Source: Bacilli bacterium (GTDB lineage Bacteria > Bacillota_I > Bacilli_A > RFN20 > CAG-826). Taken from it: DNA of 64,000 nt. The notes beneath the pieces are model-generated. The model had not been told where the DNA came from. It made no database searches and worked only from the letters and a program-made list of their open reading frames with translations. The position numbers and the translations under genes are program-made. The stretch spans positions 61,630 through 125,629 of the forward strand of contig JAKSVG010000002.1 of the NCBI GenBank assembly GCA_024408105.1, given 5' to 3'. Below, piece after piece: positions 35,417 through 45,251 of the stretch. Every line of letters starts with the position of its first letter. Position 1 is the first letter of the stretch.

Positions 35417-36664
35417 TTATTTGATATATCCTTGGTCTTCTAAGTGAACATTACTAGAAAGGATTGAAGGAGAATCTAAAGAAATATCAACTTTGATTGC
35501 TTCCATTAATTCTTTATTGGCATCATCTAGTTTTAGGTTTGCTTTATAAATTTCTAAAGCAAGGTCGACATAATTATCATATGTAAATTTTTCTAATTCT
35601 TTTGGTAGGCCATCAACTTTTCCAAAACTTGATAACGCTAATTGAATATAGTTTTTTTCAGGATCTTTATCTTTTAAAAAGTTTTTGTCAAAACTCAGTT
35701 TCTCATATTTTGATTCCCATTTGTTTTCAATAACATATTCGAATAATTTATAAATAACAGCGGCTTTTAAACCTTTTGTCGCACTTGTTAAGCACATATG
35801 CTCATGATACTTTTTATTTATCAAAGGTCCTTGATCAACGTCAACTCCTATTATTTTTGGAAGGAAATCGCCAGTCATAGCACTTAATGCAGATTCACAA
35901 GCGGATGTATAAATACTTCCTCCGCAGCAGAAAACTACTTCACTAGGATTTTGCGGTGCTTTGTACCATGTATCCATTCTTGCTTTTATATCTGAATCAC
36001 CAAAGAATTGGTTTCCATATGCATATCTAATGTAAAATTTCTCGCTAGATGTGCCTAATGTTTGCGCGTAATAATCTATTCCTCTACAAAAACCATATCC
36101 ATAACGTTTAACTGAAGCGACGGCAAGACCGCCTAAAAAACCAAAGTTATGATAGCCTTCGCATGCTGCTGCATATCCCGCCATAAATCCAGACAGTTCG
36201 TCTTGGTATGTGCAACTATATACATTTTCTGGCAAAACAAATTTTTCGCCAAATGATGAAGCATCTGTATCTAAAGAAATGAATTTAACTTCAGGATATC
36301 TTGGTGCGACATCAGCAATTGCCTTAGCAAAAGAAAATCCAGGAACAACTATTGTTCCAGCTCCTTGGTCAATACCAAGTTCCATAGCTTCAACTAGTGA
36401 AGCAAGTTCAGAAGTGTATGGTTTTTTGTATGTCGCATGAACATCAATGCCATTATCTTTGCAAAGTTTTTCAAACTCTATGCACCCTTCCCAAGTGTTT
36501 TGATTAAAAGATTCATCGGTTATATCCCCGGAATCTGTAATCATGCAAATATTATTTTTAAGTAGTGGAGGAACCTTTTTACATGATGGGATAACCATCG
36601 TGAACAAAGTTACTGTAGATAATCCTACAATGAATTTAAATTTCTTGTTTTTATTGTTCCACAT
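35417..36664 (-). CDS. BMP-family nucleoside-binding lipoprotein
   Basis: A 415-residue substrate-binding lipoprotein of the basic membrane protein (Bmp/Med/PnrA) family. The signal peptide ends in the lipobox IPSC (Cys near residue 28). The mature part has MITDSGDITDESFNQNTWEG near residue 42, the purine-nucleoside-binding start of this family, and GFLGGLAVASVKRYGYGF near 175. It is the first gene of the operon followed by the ATPase and two permeases. A -10 TATGAT lies 17 nt before the ATG; the leader is short with a poor RBS. Confidence 0.92.
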   Translation of the reverse strand: MWNNKNKKFKFIVGLSTVTLFTMVIPSCKKVPPLLKNNICMITDSGDITDESFNQNTWEGCIEFEKLCKDNGIDVHATYKKPYTSELASLVEAMELGIDQGAGTIVVPGFSFAKAIADVAPRYPEVKFISLDTDASSFGEKFVLPENVYSCTYQDELSGFMAGYAAACEGYHNFGFLGGLAVASVKRYGYGFCRGIDYYAQTLGTSSEKFYIRYAYGNQFFGDSDIKARMDTWYKAPQNPSEVVFCCGGSIYTSACESALSAMTGDFLPKIIGVDVDQGPLINKKYHEHMCLTSATKGLKAAVIYKLFEYVIENKWESKYEKLSFDKNFLKDKDPEKNYIQLALSSFGKVDGLPKELEKFTYDNYVDLALEIYKANLKLDDANKELMEAIKVDISLDSPSILSSNVHLEDQGYIK

Positions 36665-36802
36665 AAAATGAAATTTCTTTAATCATATTAAACCACAAAT
36701 TGTTTATAGTTATAAGAATTGTTTTCTTTTTGCTTCACGTAACTGACTATTGACTCTTAGAAAAAGAATTTGATGCGAAAAAGAAAAAGAACACATAGCC
36801 GA

Positions 36803-37828
36803 TTATAAATTTTTCTTATGTTTTTGTATAAGCCTCACAAGCTCATCATAGATTGTTAAATTTTTATTCGACCAATCAATTGGATCTTTTTCAAACAAAT
36901 TTGGCCTATGAGAAATTCCATATTCTTGTCCAGCATATATAAATATATTTCCTTCAAGTTTATATGCAAAATTCATTAACTCAAGCAATTGATTTTCGCT
37001 TTCTACAAGACTAGCAATCCTCTCTGTGTCATGATTTTCAAGAGCGTTCGCTCGGTATAGTGATTTTGAATCCTTAATTGAGTCACTTTCTATTGCACTT
37101 ATTACCTTTTCAAATGAGCCATATCCTTTTAAATAATTTTCTAATGGCCGATACCAATTATAGTTATAGATAATATCAAAAATCCCTTCATAGTTTTTAT
37201 CAGGCGTAACACTGATATTAAGTTCATTACAATAAGACACAAATCCATCATCAATTGTTTCACCAAAAAATATATAACTCTGTCCTAATTCTTTACGAGC
37301 TTTTATAAAAAAGTCTAATGAGATTAATGAACATACATCAAATCGAAATCCGTCAACACCTTGATCAGCCCAATACTTTAGTACATCAATTAGATATTCT
37401 TGGACATCGTTTCTATATGTGTCCAAATCCATAATATCAGTCCAATCTCCGACTCTATTTCCGCGTTTTCCGTCTTCTTTGTGAAAGTAATATTCATCAT
37501 GAGCTAATGCTAATGGATTATCAATAGAAGTGTGGTTAAAAACCATATCCATAATTATCTTCATTCCCAATTCATGAGTTTTATTAACTAATGATTTGAA
37601 ATCATTAAGTGAACCTAAATCTTTTGAAACAGAATAATAATCTTTGATTGAATAAGGTGATCCAAATTTGCCTTTTCTATCTAATATACCGATTTCATGA
37701 ATAGGCATTAAGTAGATAATTGTTGTGCCCAACTCTTTTATTCTTTTTAAATCATTTTCGATTGCTTTTAATGTTCCTTCTTCAGAATAATTTCTAGGAA
37801 ATATTTGATAAATTACTTGGTTTTTCAT
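36803..37828 (-). CDS. GH13 alpha-amylase-family glycosidase
   Basis: A cytoplasmic TIM-barrel glycosidase of about 341 residues. It has the N-terminal QVIYQIFPRNYSEEGTL, region I DMVFNHTS, region II GVDGFRFDVCSL with the nucleophile Asp, region III IFFGETI with the acid/base Glu, and region IV ANALENHDTERI. It is short for GH13: the C-terminal beta domain is absent or minimal. No signal peptide is present. The start MKNQVIYQ at 37828 fits the family better than the upstream TTG at 37876. Exact specificity (oligo-1,6-glucosidase, neopullulanase or other) cannot be told from sequence alone. Confidence 0.87.
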   Translation of the reverse strand: MKNQVIYQIFPRNYSEEGTLKAIENDLKRIKELGTTIIYLMPIHEIGILDRKGKFGSPYSIKDYYSVSKDLGSLNDFKSLVNKTHELGMKIIMDMVFNHTSIDNPLALAHDEYYFHKEDGKRGNRVGDWTDIMDLDTYRNDVQEYLIDVLKYWADQGVDGFRFDVCSLISLDFFIKARKELGQSYIFFGETIDDGFVSYCNELNISVTPDKNYEGIFDIIYNYNWYRPLENYLKGYGSFEKVISAIESDSIKDSKSLYRANALENHDTERIASLVESENQLLELMNFAYKLEGNIFIYAGQEYGISHRPNLFEKDPIDWSNKNLTIYDELVRLIQKHKKNL

Positions 37829-37975
37829 ATTTATATCTTTCTTGGAAATTATTTTCTTTTCTTTTGAAAAAATCAAATACGAAAATCACAAATTGTAAAA
37901 ATATTTTTTAAAACAACATCAATACCGGTTTTTTATGAAATAGTTTTTGCTGATATTTGTTCTTCTAAGAAATGA

Positions 37976-38004
37976 ATGACAATAAATAAAAAACATAATA
38001 TAAT
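37976..38004 (+). promoter_or_regulatory. promoter of nucleotidyltransferase gene
   Basis: ATGACA (37976-37981), 17 nt, TATAAT (37999-38004). The RBS GGGAAGG precedes the ATG at 38031. Confidence 0.7.
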
Positions 38005-38030
38005 GTTTAAACATTAGGGAAGGTAACAAT

Positions 38031-38936
38031 ATGCAATTAGTTGTTTTAGCGGCAGGTATGGGCTCAAGGTTCGGTGGCCTTAAACAAATGGAACCAATGG
38101 ATGATTATGGAAACTTTCTTTTAGATTATTCCATTTACGATGCAAAAAAAGCCGGTTTTGATTCAGTTGTATTTATCATTAAAAAAGACTTTTATGAAGC
38201 ATTTAGAGATTCTATTGGTAAACGTGTCAGTAAAATAATTAAAGTCGAATATGCTTTCCAAGATTTAAATGATTTACCATCTGGTTTTAAAGTTCCAGAA
38301 GGAAGAGAAAAACCATGGGGTACAGCTCATGCGATATATGCAGCAAGAGGTCTTATTAAAGATGATTTTATCATCATTAATGGAGATGACTTTTATGGTA
38401 GAGATGCATATCTAACAGCATTTAAATATTTATCATCACTAAAAAAAGACGCAGTCGGAAAATATGCTAATGTTGCTTTTGAAGTCAAAAACACAATGAC
38501 TGAAAATGGCTCAGTCAAAAGAGGTGTTGCATTCCATGACGAAGATGGTTACTTAACAAAGTTAGTCGAGTCAGTAATTGAAAGAAAAGACGGCAAAATA
38601 ATTGCTTCACCATTAGAAGCAAAACAAGGTGCTTCATTCGAAGTAAAAGGTGATGATCTTGTAAGCATGAACTTGTTCTGCTTTACAAAAGATTTAATCC
38701 CTCATCTAAAAGAGAAATTCCCTCTTTGGCTAAAAGAAAACATCAATGTTCCAAAAAGTGAATTCCTTATTCCAGCAGTTGTTGATGAACTAGTTCATGA
38801 AGGTAAGGCAACAATGAAGCTTCTATCCACATCATCAGTTTGGTTCGGAGTTACATATAAAGAAGATAAGCCTGGAGTAGTTAAATCATTAAAAGACCTT
38901 GTTAATAAAGGCGTTTATAAAGAAGGCTTGTATTAA
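38031..38936 (+). CDS. NTP-sugar nucleotidyltransferase-like protein
   Basis: A 301-residue protein with the nucleotidyltransferase N-terminal signature LAAGMGSRFGGLKQMEP (residues 5-21) that binds the NTP, GTAHAIYAAR near 103, and the metal-binding Asp in IINGDDFYG near 119. This fold makes NDP-sugars or similar activated compounds. The sequence resembles the unassigned 'sugar phosphate nucleotidyltransferase' group rather than GalU or RmlA, so the product is unknown. It is monocistronic, between a clear promoter and a strong terminator. Confidence 0.85.
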   Translation: MQLVVLAAGMGSRFGGLKQMEPMDDYGNFLLDYSIYDAKKAGFDSVVFIIKKDFYEAFRDSIGKRVSKIIKVEYAFQDLNDLPSGFKVPEGREKPWGTAHAIYAARGLIKDDFIIINGDDFYGRDAYLTAFKYLSSLKKDAVGKYANVAFEVKNTMTENGSVKRGVAFHDEDGYLTKLVESVIERKDGKIIASPLEAKQGASFEVKGDDLVSMNLFCFTKDLIPHLKEKFPLWLKENINVPKSEFLIPAVVDELVHEGKATMKLLSTSSVWFGVTYKEDKPGVVKSLKDLVNKGVYKEGLY

Positions 38937-38950
38937 TCAGAAAATCATCG

Positions 38951-38975
38951 ACCAGCATTCATTGCTGGTTTTTTA
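38951..38975 (+). terminator. terminator after nucleotidyltransferase gene
   Basis: The stem ACCAGCA (38951-38957)/TGCTGGT (38963-38969) with a TTCAT loop is followed by a T-run to 38974. Confidence 0.9.
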
Positions 38976-38986
38976 TTTCAATATAT

Positions 38987-38995
38987 TGATATAAT
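38987..38995 (+). promoter_or_regulatory. extended -10 promoter of hydantoinase operon
   Basis: TGA-TATAAT at 38987-38995 lies immediately downstream of the preceding terminator. The RBS AAGGTGG follows before the ATG at 39015. Confidence 0.65.
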
Positions 38996-39014
38996 AATTC
39001 CAAGGTGGAAAAAT

Positions 39015-40394
39015 ATGAAATATGATTTACTAATCAAAAATGGTCGAGTTATTTTACCTAACGAAACCAAAGTCCTTGATATTGCTGTTAAGGATGAAAA
39101 AATCGCCCTATTAGGCGAAAATTTGAAAGTTGAAGCAAATGAAGTGGTGGATGCAACAGGAAAAATAGTTGTCCCTGGTGCGATTGATGTCCACACACAC
39201 TTGGCTATGCCTTTTGGTGGAACCATTTCGGCAGATGATTACTTTACAGGTACAAGAGCCGCTCTTTGTGGTGGTACAACATCAATTATTGACTATCCTT
39301 GCCAAAGAAAAGGAAATTCAATCAAAGACACATTAAAACCTCGTTTTGAAATGTGTGAAAAAGATGCTTGTTCGGATTACTCATTCCACTGTGCAATCAC
39401 AAACTTCAACGACGGAGCAATTTTAAAAGAAATGGATGAAGCTTGCGAAAGTGGAATTACATCATTCAAAGGCTACATGGTCTACAAAAAAGAAGGAATG
39501 ATGGTTGATGATGGAATGATTTATCAACTACTTCTAAGATGTAAAGAAGTTGGAGCGATGCTTAACTTACATGCAGAAAACCCAGACATCATAGATGTTA
39601 GAACCGCTCAATTCTTAAAAGAAGGAAAAGTTGGAGCGTGGTATCACTATTTATCTCGCCCTGAGTTTGTCGCTAGCGAAGCAGACAAAAGAGCAATTCA
39701 CTGGGCAAAAAATTTAAATGCTCCATTATATCTTGTTCATATGTCAGATAAAGAAGGCCTTGAAGCCGCAATTGAAGCAAAGAAACAAGGCTACGATATT
39801 AAAATCGAAACATGTCCACATTATCTTGAATTCACAAATGAAGTGTTTAAAAGAGAAAATGGCATAAACTTTGTTTGCTCTCCTCCAATGAAAGGTCAAG
39901 ATTCTCTTGAGGCTTTATGGAAAGCATTAAACGAAGGATATATTGATACAATCGCAACAGATCACTGTCCATTCCAACAAAGTGAAAAACTTTGGGGTAA
40001 GGATGACTTTACAAAGATTCCAAATGGATGTGCAGGCATTGAAAATATGTATCCATATATGCTTAGCAAAGCTAATGAAGGAAAAACAACATTTGAAACA
40101 GTTGTTAGAGTTTGCTCTTATAACCCTGCAAAGATATTTGGATGTAAAGATAAAGGAAGTCTTGAAGTTAATAAAGATGCAGATATTGTTATCTTTGATC
40201 CAAACAAAGAATTTGTTATTTCTGTTAAAAACATGCATTCAAATTATGACCATACAATATGGGAAGGATTTAAATGCCATGGTTATATAGATTCAACCTA
40301 TCTTAGAGGTAATCTAGTATTTAAAGATGGTAAATTCCTCGGAAAACGAGGTTTCGGAAAATTCATAAAAAGAGAAAGGTATTTAGGTAAATAA
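39015..40394 (+). CDS. dihydropyrimidinase/hydantoinase
   Basis: A 459-residue cyclic amidohydrolase. The binuclear metal site is visible: DVHTHLAMPFGG near residue 59, the carbamylated-Lys candidate in TSFKGYMVYK near 150, NLHAENPD near 184, LVHMSDKEG near 240, and the catalytic Asp in IATDHCPF near 316. The family opens hydantoin or dihydropyrimidine rings to N-carbamoyl amino acids. The next gene encodes the enzyme type that hydrolyses such products. It is the first gene of a tight three-gene operon (3-nt gap, then 8-nt overlap). The exact substrate is unknown. Confidence 0.9.
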   Translation: MKYDLLIKNGRVILPNETKVLDIAVKDEKIALLGENLKVEANEVVDATGKIVVPGAIDVHTHLAMPFGGTISADDYFTGTRAALCGGTTSIIDYPCQRKGNSIKDTLKPRFEMCEKDACSDYSFHCAITNFNDGAILKEMDEACESGITSFKGYMVYKKEGMMVDDGMIYQLLLRCKEVGAMLNLHAENPDIIDVRTAQFLKEGKVGAWYHYLSRPEFVASEADKRAIHWAKNLNAPLYLVHMSDKEGLEAAIEAKKQGYDIKIETCPHYLEFTNEVFKRENGINFVCSPPMKGQDSLEALWKALNEGYIDTIATDHCPFQQSEKLWGKDDFTKIPNGCAGIENMYPYMLSKANEGKTTFETVVRVCSYNPAKIFGCKDKGSLEVNKDADIVIFDPNKEFVISVKNMHSNYDHTIWEGFKCHGYIDSTYLRGNLVFKDGKFLGKRGFGKFIKRERYLGK

Positions 40395-40396
40395 AA

Positions 40397-41668
40397 ATGG
40401 CTTATTTTTGTGATTTAGAGAGAATGAAAGATAAAATCAAAACATTCTCAAAATTCGGTGATGCAGGTCATGGAGGCATTACTCGTTATGCACTTAGCAA
40501 AGAAGACGAAATGGCTCGTGACGAATTTGTAAAAAGGATGACTGCTATTGGAGCGAAAATCGAAATCGATGATTTAGCGAACATGTACGCAACCTTAGAG
40601 GGAAGCGATCCAAAAGCAAAAAGAATCGTAATGGGTTCACATTGTGACTCTGTTAAAAATGGTGGAAACTATGATGGAATTCTAGGTGTTATGTCTGGAA
40701 TGGAAGTTTTAGAAACAATTGCAGAAAAGAAAATTCCACATAAACATCCAATCACTGCAATGATTTGGACAAATGAAGAAGGCTCATTATATCCACCTGC
40801 AATTATGACATCAGGAATGGTTGTCTATGAATATTTGCCTGATTATATTAAACCAGGTGTTGAATATTCTAAAATGATGAAATCATTAAATGTCTTAGAT
40901 AAAAAGACAACATACAAAGAAGCATTAGAAAACTTTAAGTATAAAGGTGTGAAAGAAAATAGACTTTCAAGAGAAAAATATGCTTGTATGTTTGAAACAC
41001 ATATCGAACAAGGACCTATCTTAGAAGACGCTGGAAATGAAATCGGTGTTGTTGACTGCGTTCTTGGAATGTTTAACTATCGTCTTGAATTCTATGGACA
41101 AACAACCCATGCGGGAACATTCCCAATGAATAAAAGAAAAGATGCATTATATGCAGCAAGTCTTGCATTAATTGAACTTCATAATAAAGTTGATGCATTA
41201 AATAGACCAGAACTTGTTTATACAACAGGAGAAATTGTCTGCCATCCAGATGTTCATACATGTGTTCCTGATTATGTAAACTTCTCACTTGATGTTAGAC
41301 ATGAAGATCCTAAGTTACTTGAGAAAGTACTTGATATCGTTAAATCATTTGATGGAAAAGAATTTGCAAAATGTAAATGCAAAGTTGTTCAAATGTGGAA
41401 TAGAGACACAGTTTACTGGGACAAGGACCTTGTTAAATTTGTTAAAGAATCTTGCGAAGAACTTAACGTAAAACATCAATACATTCATAGCGGTGCAGGT
41501 CATGACGCACAATTTGTTTCATACATGCTCCCAACCACAATGGTATTTGTTCAATCAAAAAACGGCCTATCACATTGTGAAGATGAATATTCTGATCCAA
41601 AACACTGCATGCTCGGTGCAAGTGTAATGCTTAATGCTGTATTAAAAGCTGATAAACATTATGAATAA
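40397..41668 (+). CDS. M20-type N-carbamoyl-amino-acid amidohydrolase / allantoate amidohydrolase
   Basis: A 423-residue zinc hydrolase of the hydantoinase/carbamoylase group. Metal ligands are in GSHCDSVKNGGNYDG near residue 81 and TNEEGSLYPPAIM near 125; HIEQGPILE near 200 and SGAGHDAQF near 368 follow, and LSHCEDEYS near 394 carries the last His. It hydrolyses N-carbamoyl groups to amino acid, CO2 and ammonia. Its position after hydantoinase and before an amino-acid-type permease supports ureide catabolism. L-carbamoylase, beta-ureidopropionase and allantoate hydrolase cannot be told apart here. Confidence 0.9.
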   Translation: MAYFCDLERMKDKIKTFSKFGDAGHGGITRYALSKEDEMARDEFVKRMTAIGAKIEIDDLANMYATLEGSDPKAKRIVMGSHCDSVKNGGNYDGILGVMSGMEVLETIAEKKIPHKHPITAMIWTNEEGSLYPPAIMTSGMVVYEYLPDYIKPGVEYSKMMKSLNVLDKKTTYKEALENFKYKGVKENRLSREKYACMFETHIEQGPILEDAGNEIGVVDCVLGMFNYRLEFYGQTTHAGTFPMNKRKDALYAASLALIELHNKVDALNRPELVYTTGEIVCHPDVHTCVPDYVNFSLDVRHEDPKLLEKVLDIVKSFDGKEFAKCKCKVVQMWNRDTVYWDKDLVKFVKESCEELNVKHQYIHSGAGHDAQFVSYMLPTTMVFVQSKNGLSHCEDEYSDPKHCMLGASVMLNAVLKADKHYE

Positions 41669-43115
41669 GCCAGTAGGTCAAGAACAACAATTTAAAAAGA
41701 AACTTAATCCAATGGATGTTTGGGCTATAGCTTTCGGTTGCATTATTGGCTGGGGTGCATTCATTAATCCAGGAGAGAAATTCTTACCAAATTCTGGTGT
41801 TTTAGGAACAGCAATAGCAATAGCTATCGGCGCAGTTATTATGATTGTAATATCATTTAGCTATGCTTATATGATTAGAAAGCATCCTAAAGCAGGAGGA
41901 GAATTTATATTCGCTAAGCAATGCTTTGGAAGAATACCGGCTTATATTTGCGGGTGGTTTTTAATCGCGGCCTATTTATCAAATGTTCCTCTTAATTCAA
42001 CCGCATTAGGTTTAGTTATTGATGGTCTTGCTCCAGGCGCATTACATTTTGGTTTTTCTTATGAAATCGCTGGAAACACAATCTATCTAGGAGAAATATT
42101 AGTTGCTTGTGGTGTGCTTATTTTGTTTGCTGTTATTAATATGTTAGGCACGAAGAAGGCTGGCATTGTTCAAACTGTATTAGCGGTGTTACTTGCAGTT
42201 ACAGTTATTATTCTTGTTGTTGCAACAATCGCATCTCCTCTTACAAGTTGGGATAACATTGGTCCATTATGGGGTTATTTTAAGACTCCAGAAGGATATG
42301 ATCCTAAAGTCGGTGTATCTGGCATTATGTCTGCAATACTTGCAACACTTGCAATTGCCCCTTGGGCATTTGTCGGCTTTGAAACAATTCCTCAAGCTGC
42401 AGAAGAATTTAAATTTAGTTTCAAAAAAGTTATCTTTATTATGGTTATTGCCATAATATTTGGAACATTTGTTTATGTTGCTAATAACACGATTACTGCA
42501 TTAGTAATTAAGAATTGGCCAGAATATATTTCTAATGGTGGTCGTTGGCCTTTGCTATATGCTGCTCAACAAATATTAGGAGAAATTCCTGGCAGCATTA
42601 TTTTAGGAACAGCAGTTTTAAGTGCAATTCTTTCTGGAATCATGGGCTTTTATATGGCTTCATCTCGTTTAATCTACTCAATGGGAAGAGAAGGATATCT
42701 TCCAAAGAAATTCGGCACTGTTGATAAAAAGCATAATGTCCCACAACTAGCAATTATATTTTGCTTAGTCATATCCCTTGTTGGGCCATTCCTTGGTAGA
42801 AACGCTTTGTCTTGGTTTGTTGATATGGCTTCAATTGGCACGTCAATTGGATTTGGATTTACATGTCTTGCTGCGTTTATCACTATGACAAAAGATAAAG
42901 ACGGAAATATATTTGCAAAAATATTAACTTTATTAGGTTTCGCATTTGCGTGCTTATTTATTGTTATTCAATTGATACCTATTGGAAATCTTGGAGTTAG
43001 TTTCTCTGTACCATCGTATATTATCTTTGGCGTGTGGATTGCCTTAGGTGTTTTGTTCTTTATTTGGCAAACGATTGTCAAAAAGAGAAAAGAAAAAGAA
43101 GAAGCAACTTCTTAA
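41661..43115 (+). CDS. APC-superfamily amino acid permease
   Basis: A 484-residue transporter with about 12 membrane segments. The first helix holds AIAFGCIIGWGAFINPGEKF near residue 20, equivalent to the G-x-G-I-F substrate site of APC transporters. It also has KAGGEFIFAKQCFG near 75 and FVGFETIPQAAEEFK near 240. Its start overlaps the carbamoylase gene by 8 nt, so it is part of the operon and probably imports the ureide or exports or imports the related amino acid. It ends with a Lys/Glu-rich cytoplasmic tail. Confidence 0.9.
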   Translation: MNKPVGQEQQFKKKLNPMDVWAIAFGCIIGWGAFINPGEKFLPNSGVLGTAIAIAIGAVIMIVISFSYAYMIRKHPKAGGEFIFAKQCFGRIPAYICGWFLIAAYLSNVPLNSTALGLVIDGLAPGALHFGFSYEIAGNTIYLGEILVACGVLILFAVINMLGTKKAGIVQTVLAVLLAVTVIILVVATIASPLTSWDNIGPLWGYFKTPEGYDPKVGVSGIMSAILATLAIAPWAFVGFETIPQAAEEFKFSFKKVIFIMVIAIIFGTFVYVANNTITALVIKNWPEYISNGGRWPLLYAAQQILGEIPGSIILGTAVLSAILSGIMGFYMASSRLIYSMGREGYLPKKFGTVDKKHNVPQLAIIFCLVISLVGPFLGRNALSWFVDMASIGTSIGFGFTCLAAFITMTKDKDGNIFAKILTLLGFAFACLFIVIQLIPIGNLGVSFSVPSYIIFGVWIALGVLFFIWQTIVKKRKEKEEATS

Positions 43116-43198
43116 GAGTCAAAAAAGATCTCCAAGTATTAAGCCCGTTAGGGATAATGTCACAATCAGATAAAGAATATAAAATAAAATTTATATGA

Positions 43199-43243
43199 AA
43201 AACGGGACAAAAATACGTAAATATATGTTGGAAAACGGGACAA
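43199..43243 (+). repeat. AAAACGGGACAA direct repeat pair
   Basis: Two exact copies of the 12-mer at 43199-43210 and 43232-43243 (33-nt period) lie in the gap between the hydantoinase operon and the exported amidohydrolase. A 13-codon ORF with a fair RBS (ATG 43157, TGA 43196) precedes them. This could be the end of a lost insertion sequence, but no transposase is visible. Confidence 0.45.
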
Positions 43244-43287
43244 GCTATCTAAATTAATATAATCGATTTAATGGTATTAAATTTTGA

Positions 43288-45120
43288 TTAATTATTTTTT
43301 GGAAAAACTTTCTTTCCTTCAAAATAAACGCTTTCAATATTTACATTATGAATTGTTCTTAAATCTTCTAGTTCAGCATAATGTAAGAAATTTCTATCTA
43401 AAACAACAAAATCAGCATTTTTACCAACTTTAATAGAGCCACATTTATCATCTATTCCTAGTTGTTTTGCGCCATTTATTGTTAAACATTCAAGTGCTTC
43501 TTTAACAGTTAATAGTTCAGAAATACCAAATGCTCTTGTGTCCATATTTGGATCCATACCAGTAGTTGCAACTTCTATAATATTTTGAATGTTTCCTTTT
43601 ATTGCTTCTGCTGCTGGGGCATCGGTTGAAGAAGTAACATTTATACCTGCATGTAATAAACTTTTCATAGGATATCCTGTATCCCAAAAGCCTTCAGGCA
43701 TAAGATCACTAGCCATTTTATAATAAGTTTCATAATCAGGACCTTCTGGTATACCAGAATTATGCCAAACAAGATTTTCCGCAATAGAAATTTTATTTAT
43801 TGCGCATCTATCAATATCTTCGTGTTTAATATTTCTTACATGGCCTAATGAATTGTAATTAAATCTCCCATATAAACCATCAGAATAAATATATGCATCA
43901 ATAGTAGCACTTACAGCTTCATCCCCAAATGTATGAGAATGTACTTGCAAATTGTTTTTATTTGAATAAGTAACAATATCTTTTATTTCTTCTTTAGTCC
44001 AAATTTTATTACCATATTTAAAATCTTCAGAAATTGGATTTGGATATGGTTTACTTACCCAACCAGTTCTTGATTCGGTAACTCCATCAATCCAAAGTTT
44101 AATATTATGTGGATTAAAGTGATCAGTTTTATATGAATCTCCTAACGCTTTAGCTTCATCGATTTTAGCATGAAGTTCATTAACATTTGGTTTTTGAATT
44201 ATATAGCACGAAGCCATATTTAATCCAAAATTATTATTTGTATCTAATTCTTTGATATTTTTATATAATTTTTCAGCGTTAAGAGCGTTAACCGCAGCAT
44301 CTAAATAATTAGTAAATCCACGAGCGTGAAGTTCATTTAGCCCATCATTAACAGCATTTTGGAAAATTTTATCATCAATACTATTAAAATCTAATACCTT
44401 ATTAGCGGTATAAAAAACAAGTTCATCTCCAATCCAACCATTAGGAGCGGTTTTATCTTCAGTTAAATAAACTGTTCCTCCAGGAGGGGCAATTATCTTT
44501 TTTTCATCAAAATCATATAATCCAGCTTCTTTAAGTACTTTATTGTTACATAAAGCTTGATGACCAGCATTATCAAAGAATATAACTGGAATATCCATAT
44601 TTAACTCATCAACTATATCTTGAATTTCTTGAGCATAACTTTTATTTGGATCAAAATTTGGATCTCCGGTAAATTTATGAAAAACTAATCCCCAAGAAAT
44701 AAAAAACTTTGAATTTGGATTATTTTGTAAAGTTTCTTTTAATATATCTTTCAAACCTTTTTGGCCAGGTTCAACAAAATATTGAACATCATAACCTGGA
44801 AATTGACGCATCATTGCATCAACACCAATAAAATGACCATGTCCTTCAGTCGCGCCAGGAATAACCAACCCATCATTATTATTAATTACTTGAGTCTTTC
44901 CTTCTTTAATATATTTATTTACGCCTTGTTCGTCTCCGACATAAATATATTTGCCGTCTTTAACTGCAAAAGCAGTTGCTTCCCCATTATTTTCTTTTTC
45001 CGCAGTGTAAATAGTACCTTTTACAACTAAATCAGCGACTTCGTTAGAAGAACCGTTGCAAGAACACAAAGTACTTGCTAATGTTCCGAGAACCAATAAT
45101 GATGTAAATAAACGTTTCAT
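43288..45120 (-). CDS. exported amidohydrolase lipoprotein (YtcJ-like)
   Basis: A protein of about 610 residues with a signal peptide and lipobox ending LCSC. It has the amidohydrolase-3 architecture: the N-terminal beta-sandwich, GATEGHGHFIGVDAM with the HxH metal pair near residue 90, LWIDGVTESRTGW near 345, HSHTFGDEAV near 405, and TSSTDAPAAEA with the catalytic Asp near 510. Enzymes of this group hydrolyse amides or N-acyl compounds, and the substrate is unknown. The start ATG 45120 follows GGAGTG and gives a proper signal peptide. The longer upstream start would add 16 residues before it. It lies close to other amide hydrolases. Confidence 0.87.
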   Translation of the reverse strand: MKRLFTSLLVLGTLASTLCSCNGSSNEVADLVVKGTIYTAEKENNGEATAFAVKDGKYIYVGDEQGVNKYIKEGKTQVINNNDGLVIPGATEGHGHFIGVDAMMRQFPGYDVQYFVEPGQKGLKDILKETLQNNPNSKFFISWGLVFHKFTGDPNFDPNKSYAQEIQDIVDELNMDIPVIFFDNAGHQALCNNKVLKEAGLYDFDEKKIIAPPGGTVYLTEDKTAPNGWIGDELVFYTANKVLDFNSIDDKIFQNAVNDGLNELHARGFTNYLDAAVNALNAEKLYKNIKELDTNNNFGLNMASCYIIQKPNVNELHAKIDEAKALGDSYKTDHFNPHNIKLWIDGVTESRTGWVSKPYPNPISEDFKYGNKIWTKEEIKDIVTYSNKNNLQVHSHTFGDEAVSATIDAYIYSDGLYGRFNYNSLGHVRNIKHEDIDRCAINKISIAENLVWHNSGIPEGPDYETYYKMASDLMPEGFWDTGYPMKSLLHAGINVTSSTDAPAAEAIKGNIQNIIEVATTGMDPNMDTRAFGISELLTVKEALECLTINGAKQLGIDDKCGSIKVGKNADFVVLDRNFLHYAELEDLRTIHNVNIESVYFEGKKVFPKNN

Positions 45121-45222
45121 ATTTTTCACTCCATTTGTATTGATTTTAAGCAGAGAACTACTCGGCAATTGAATAACCGAGGATTCCCGTTCGTTTCCTA
45201 AATATAAAAGATTTCTGCAAAT

Positions 45223-45251
45223 ACATTATCAAAAACTCATCACCTTTTCAA
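45223..45251 (-). promoter_or_regulatory. promoter of the exported amidohydrolase
   Basis: On the minus strand TTGAAA (45251-45246), 17 nt, TAATGT (45228-45223). This predicts a leader of about 95 nt containing a CTCGG/CCGAG hairpin (45161-45165 with 45177-45181) and an outer GCAGA/TCTGC pairing (45150-45154 with 45214-45218). No known riboswitch is recognised. Confidence 0.55.
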
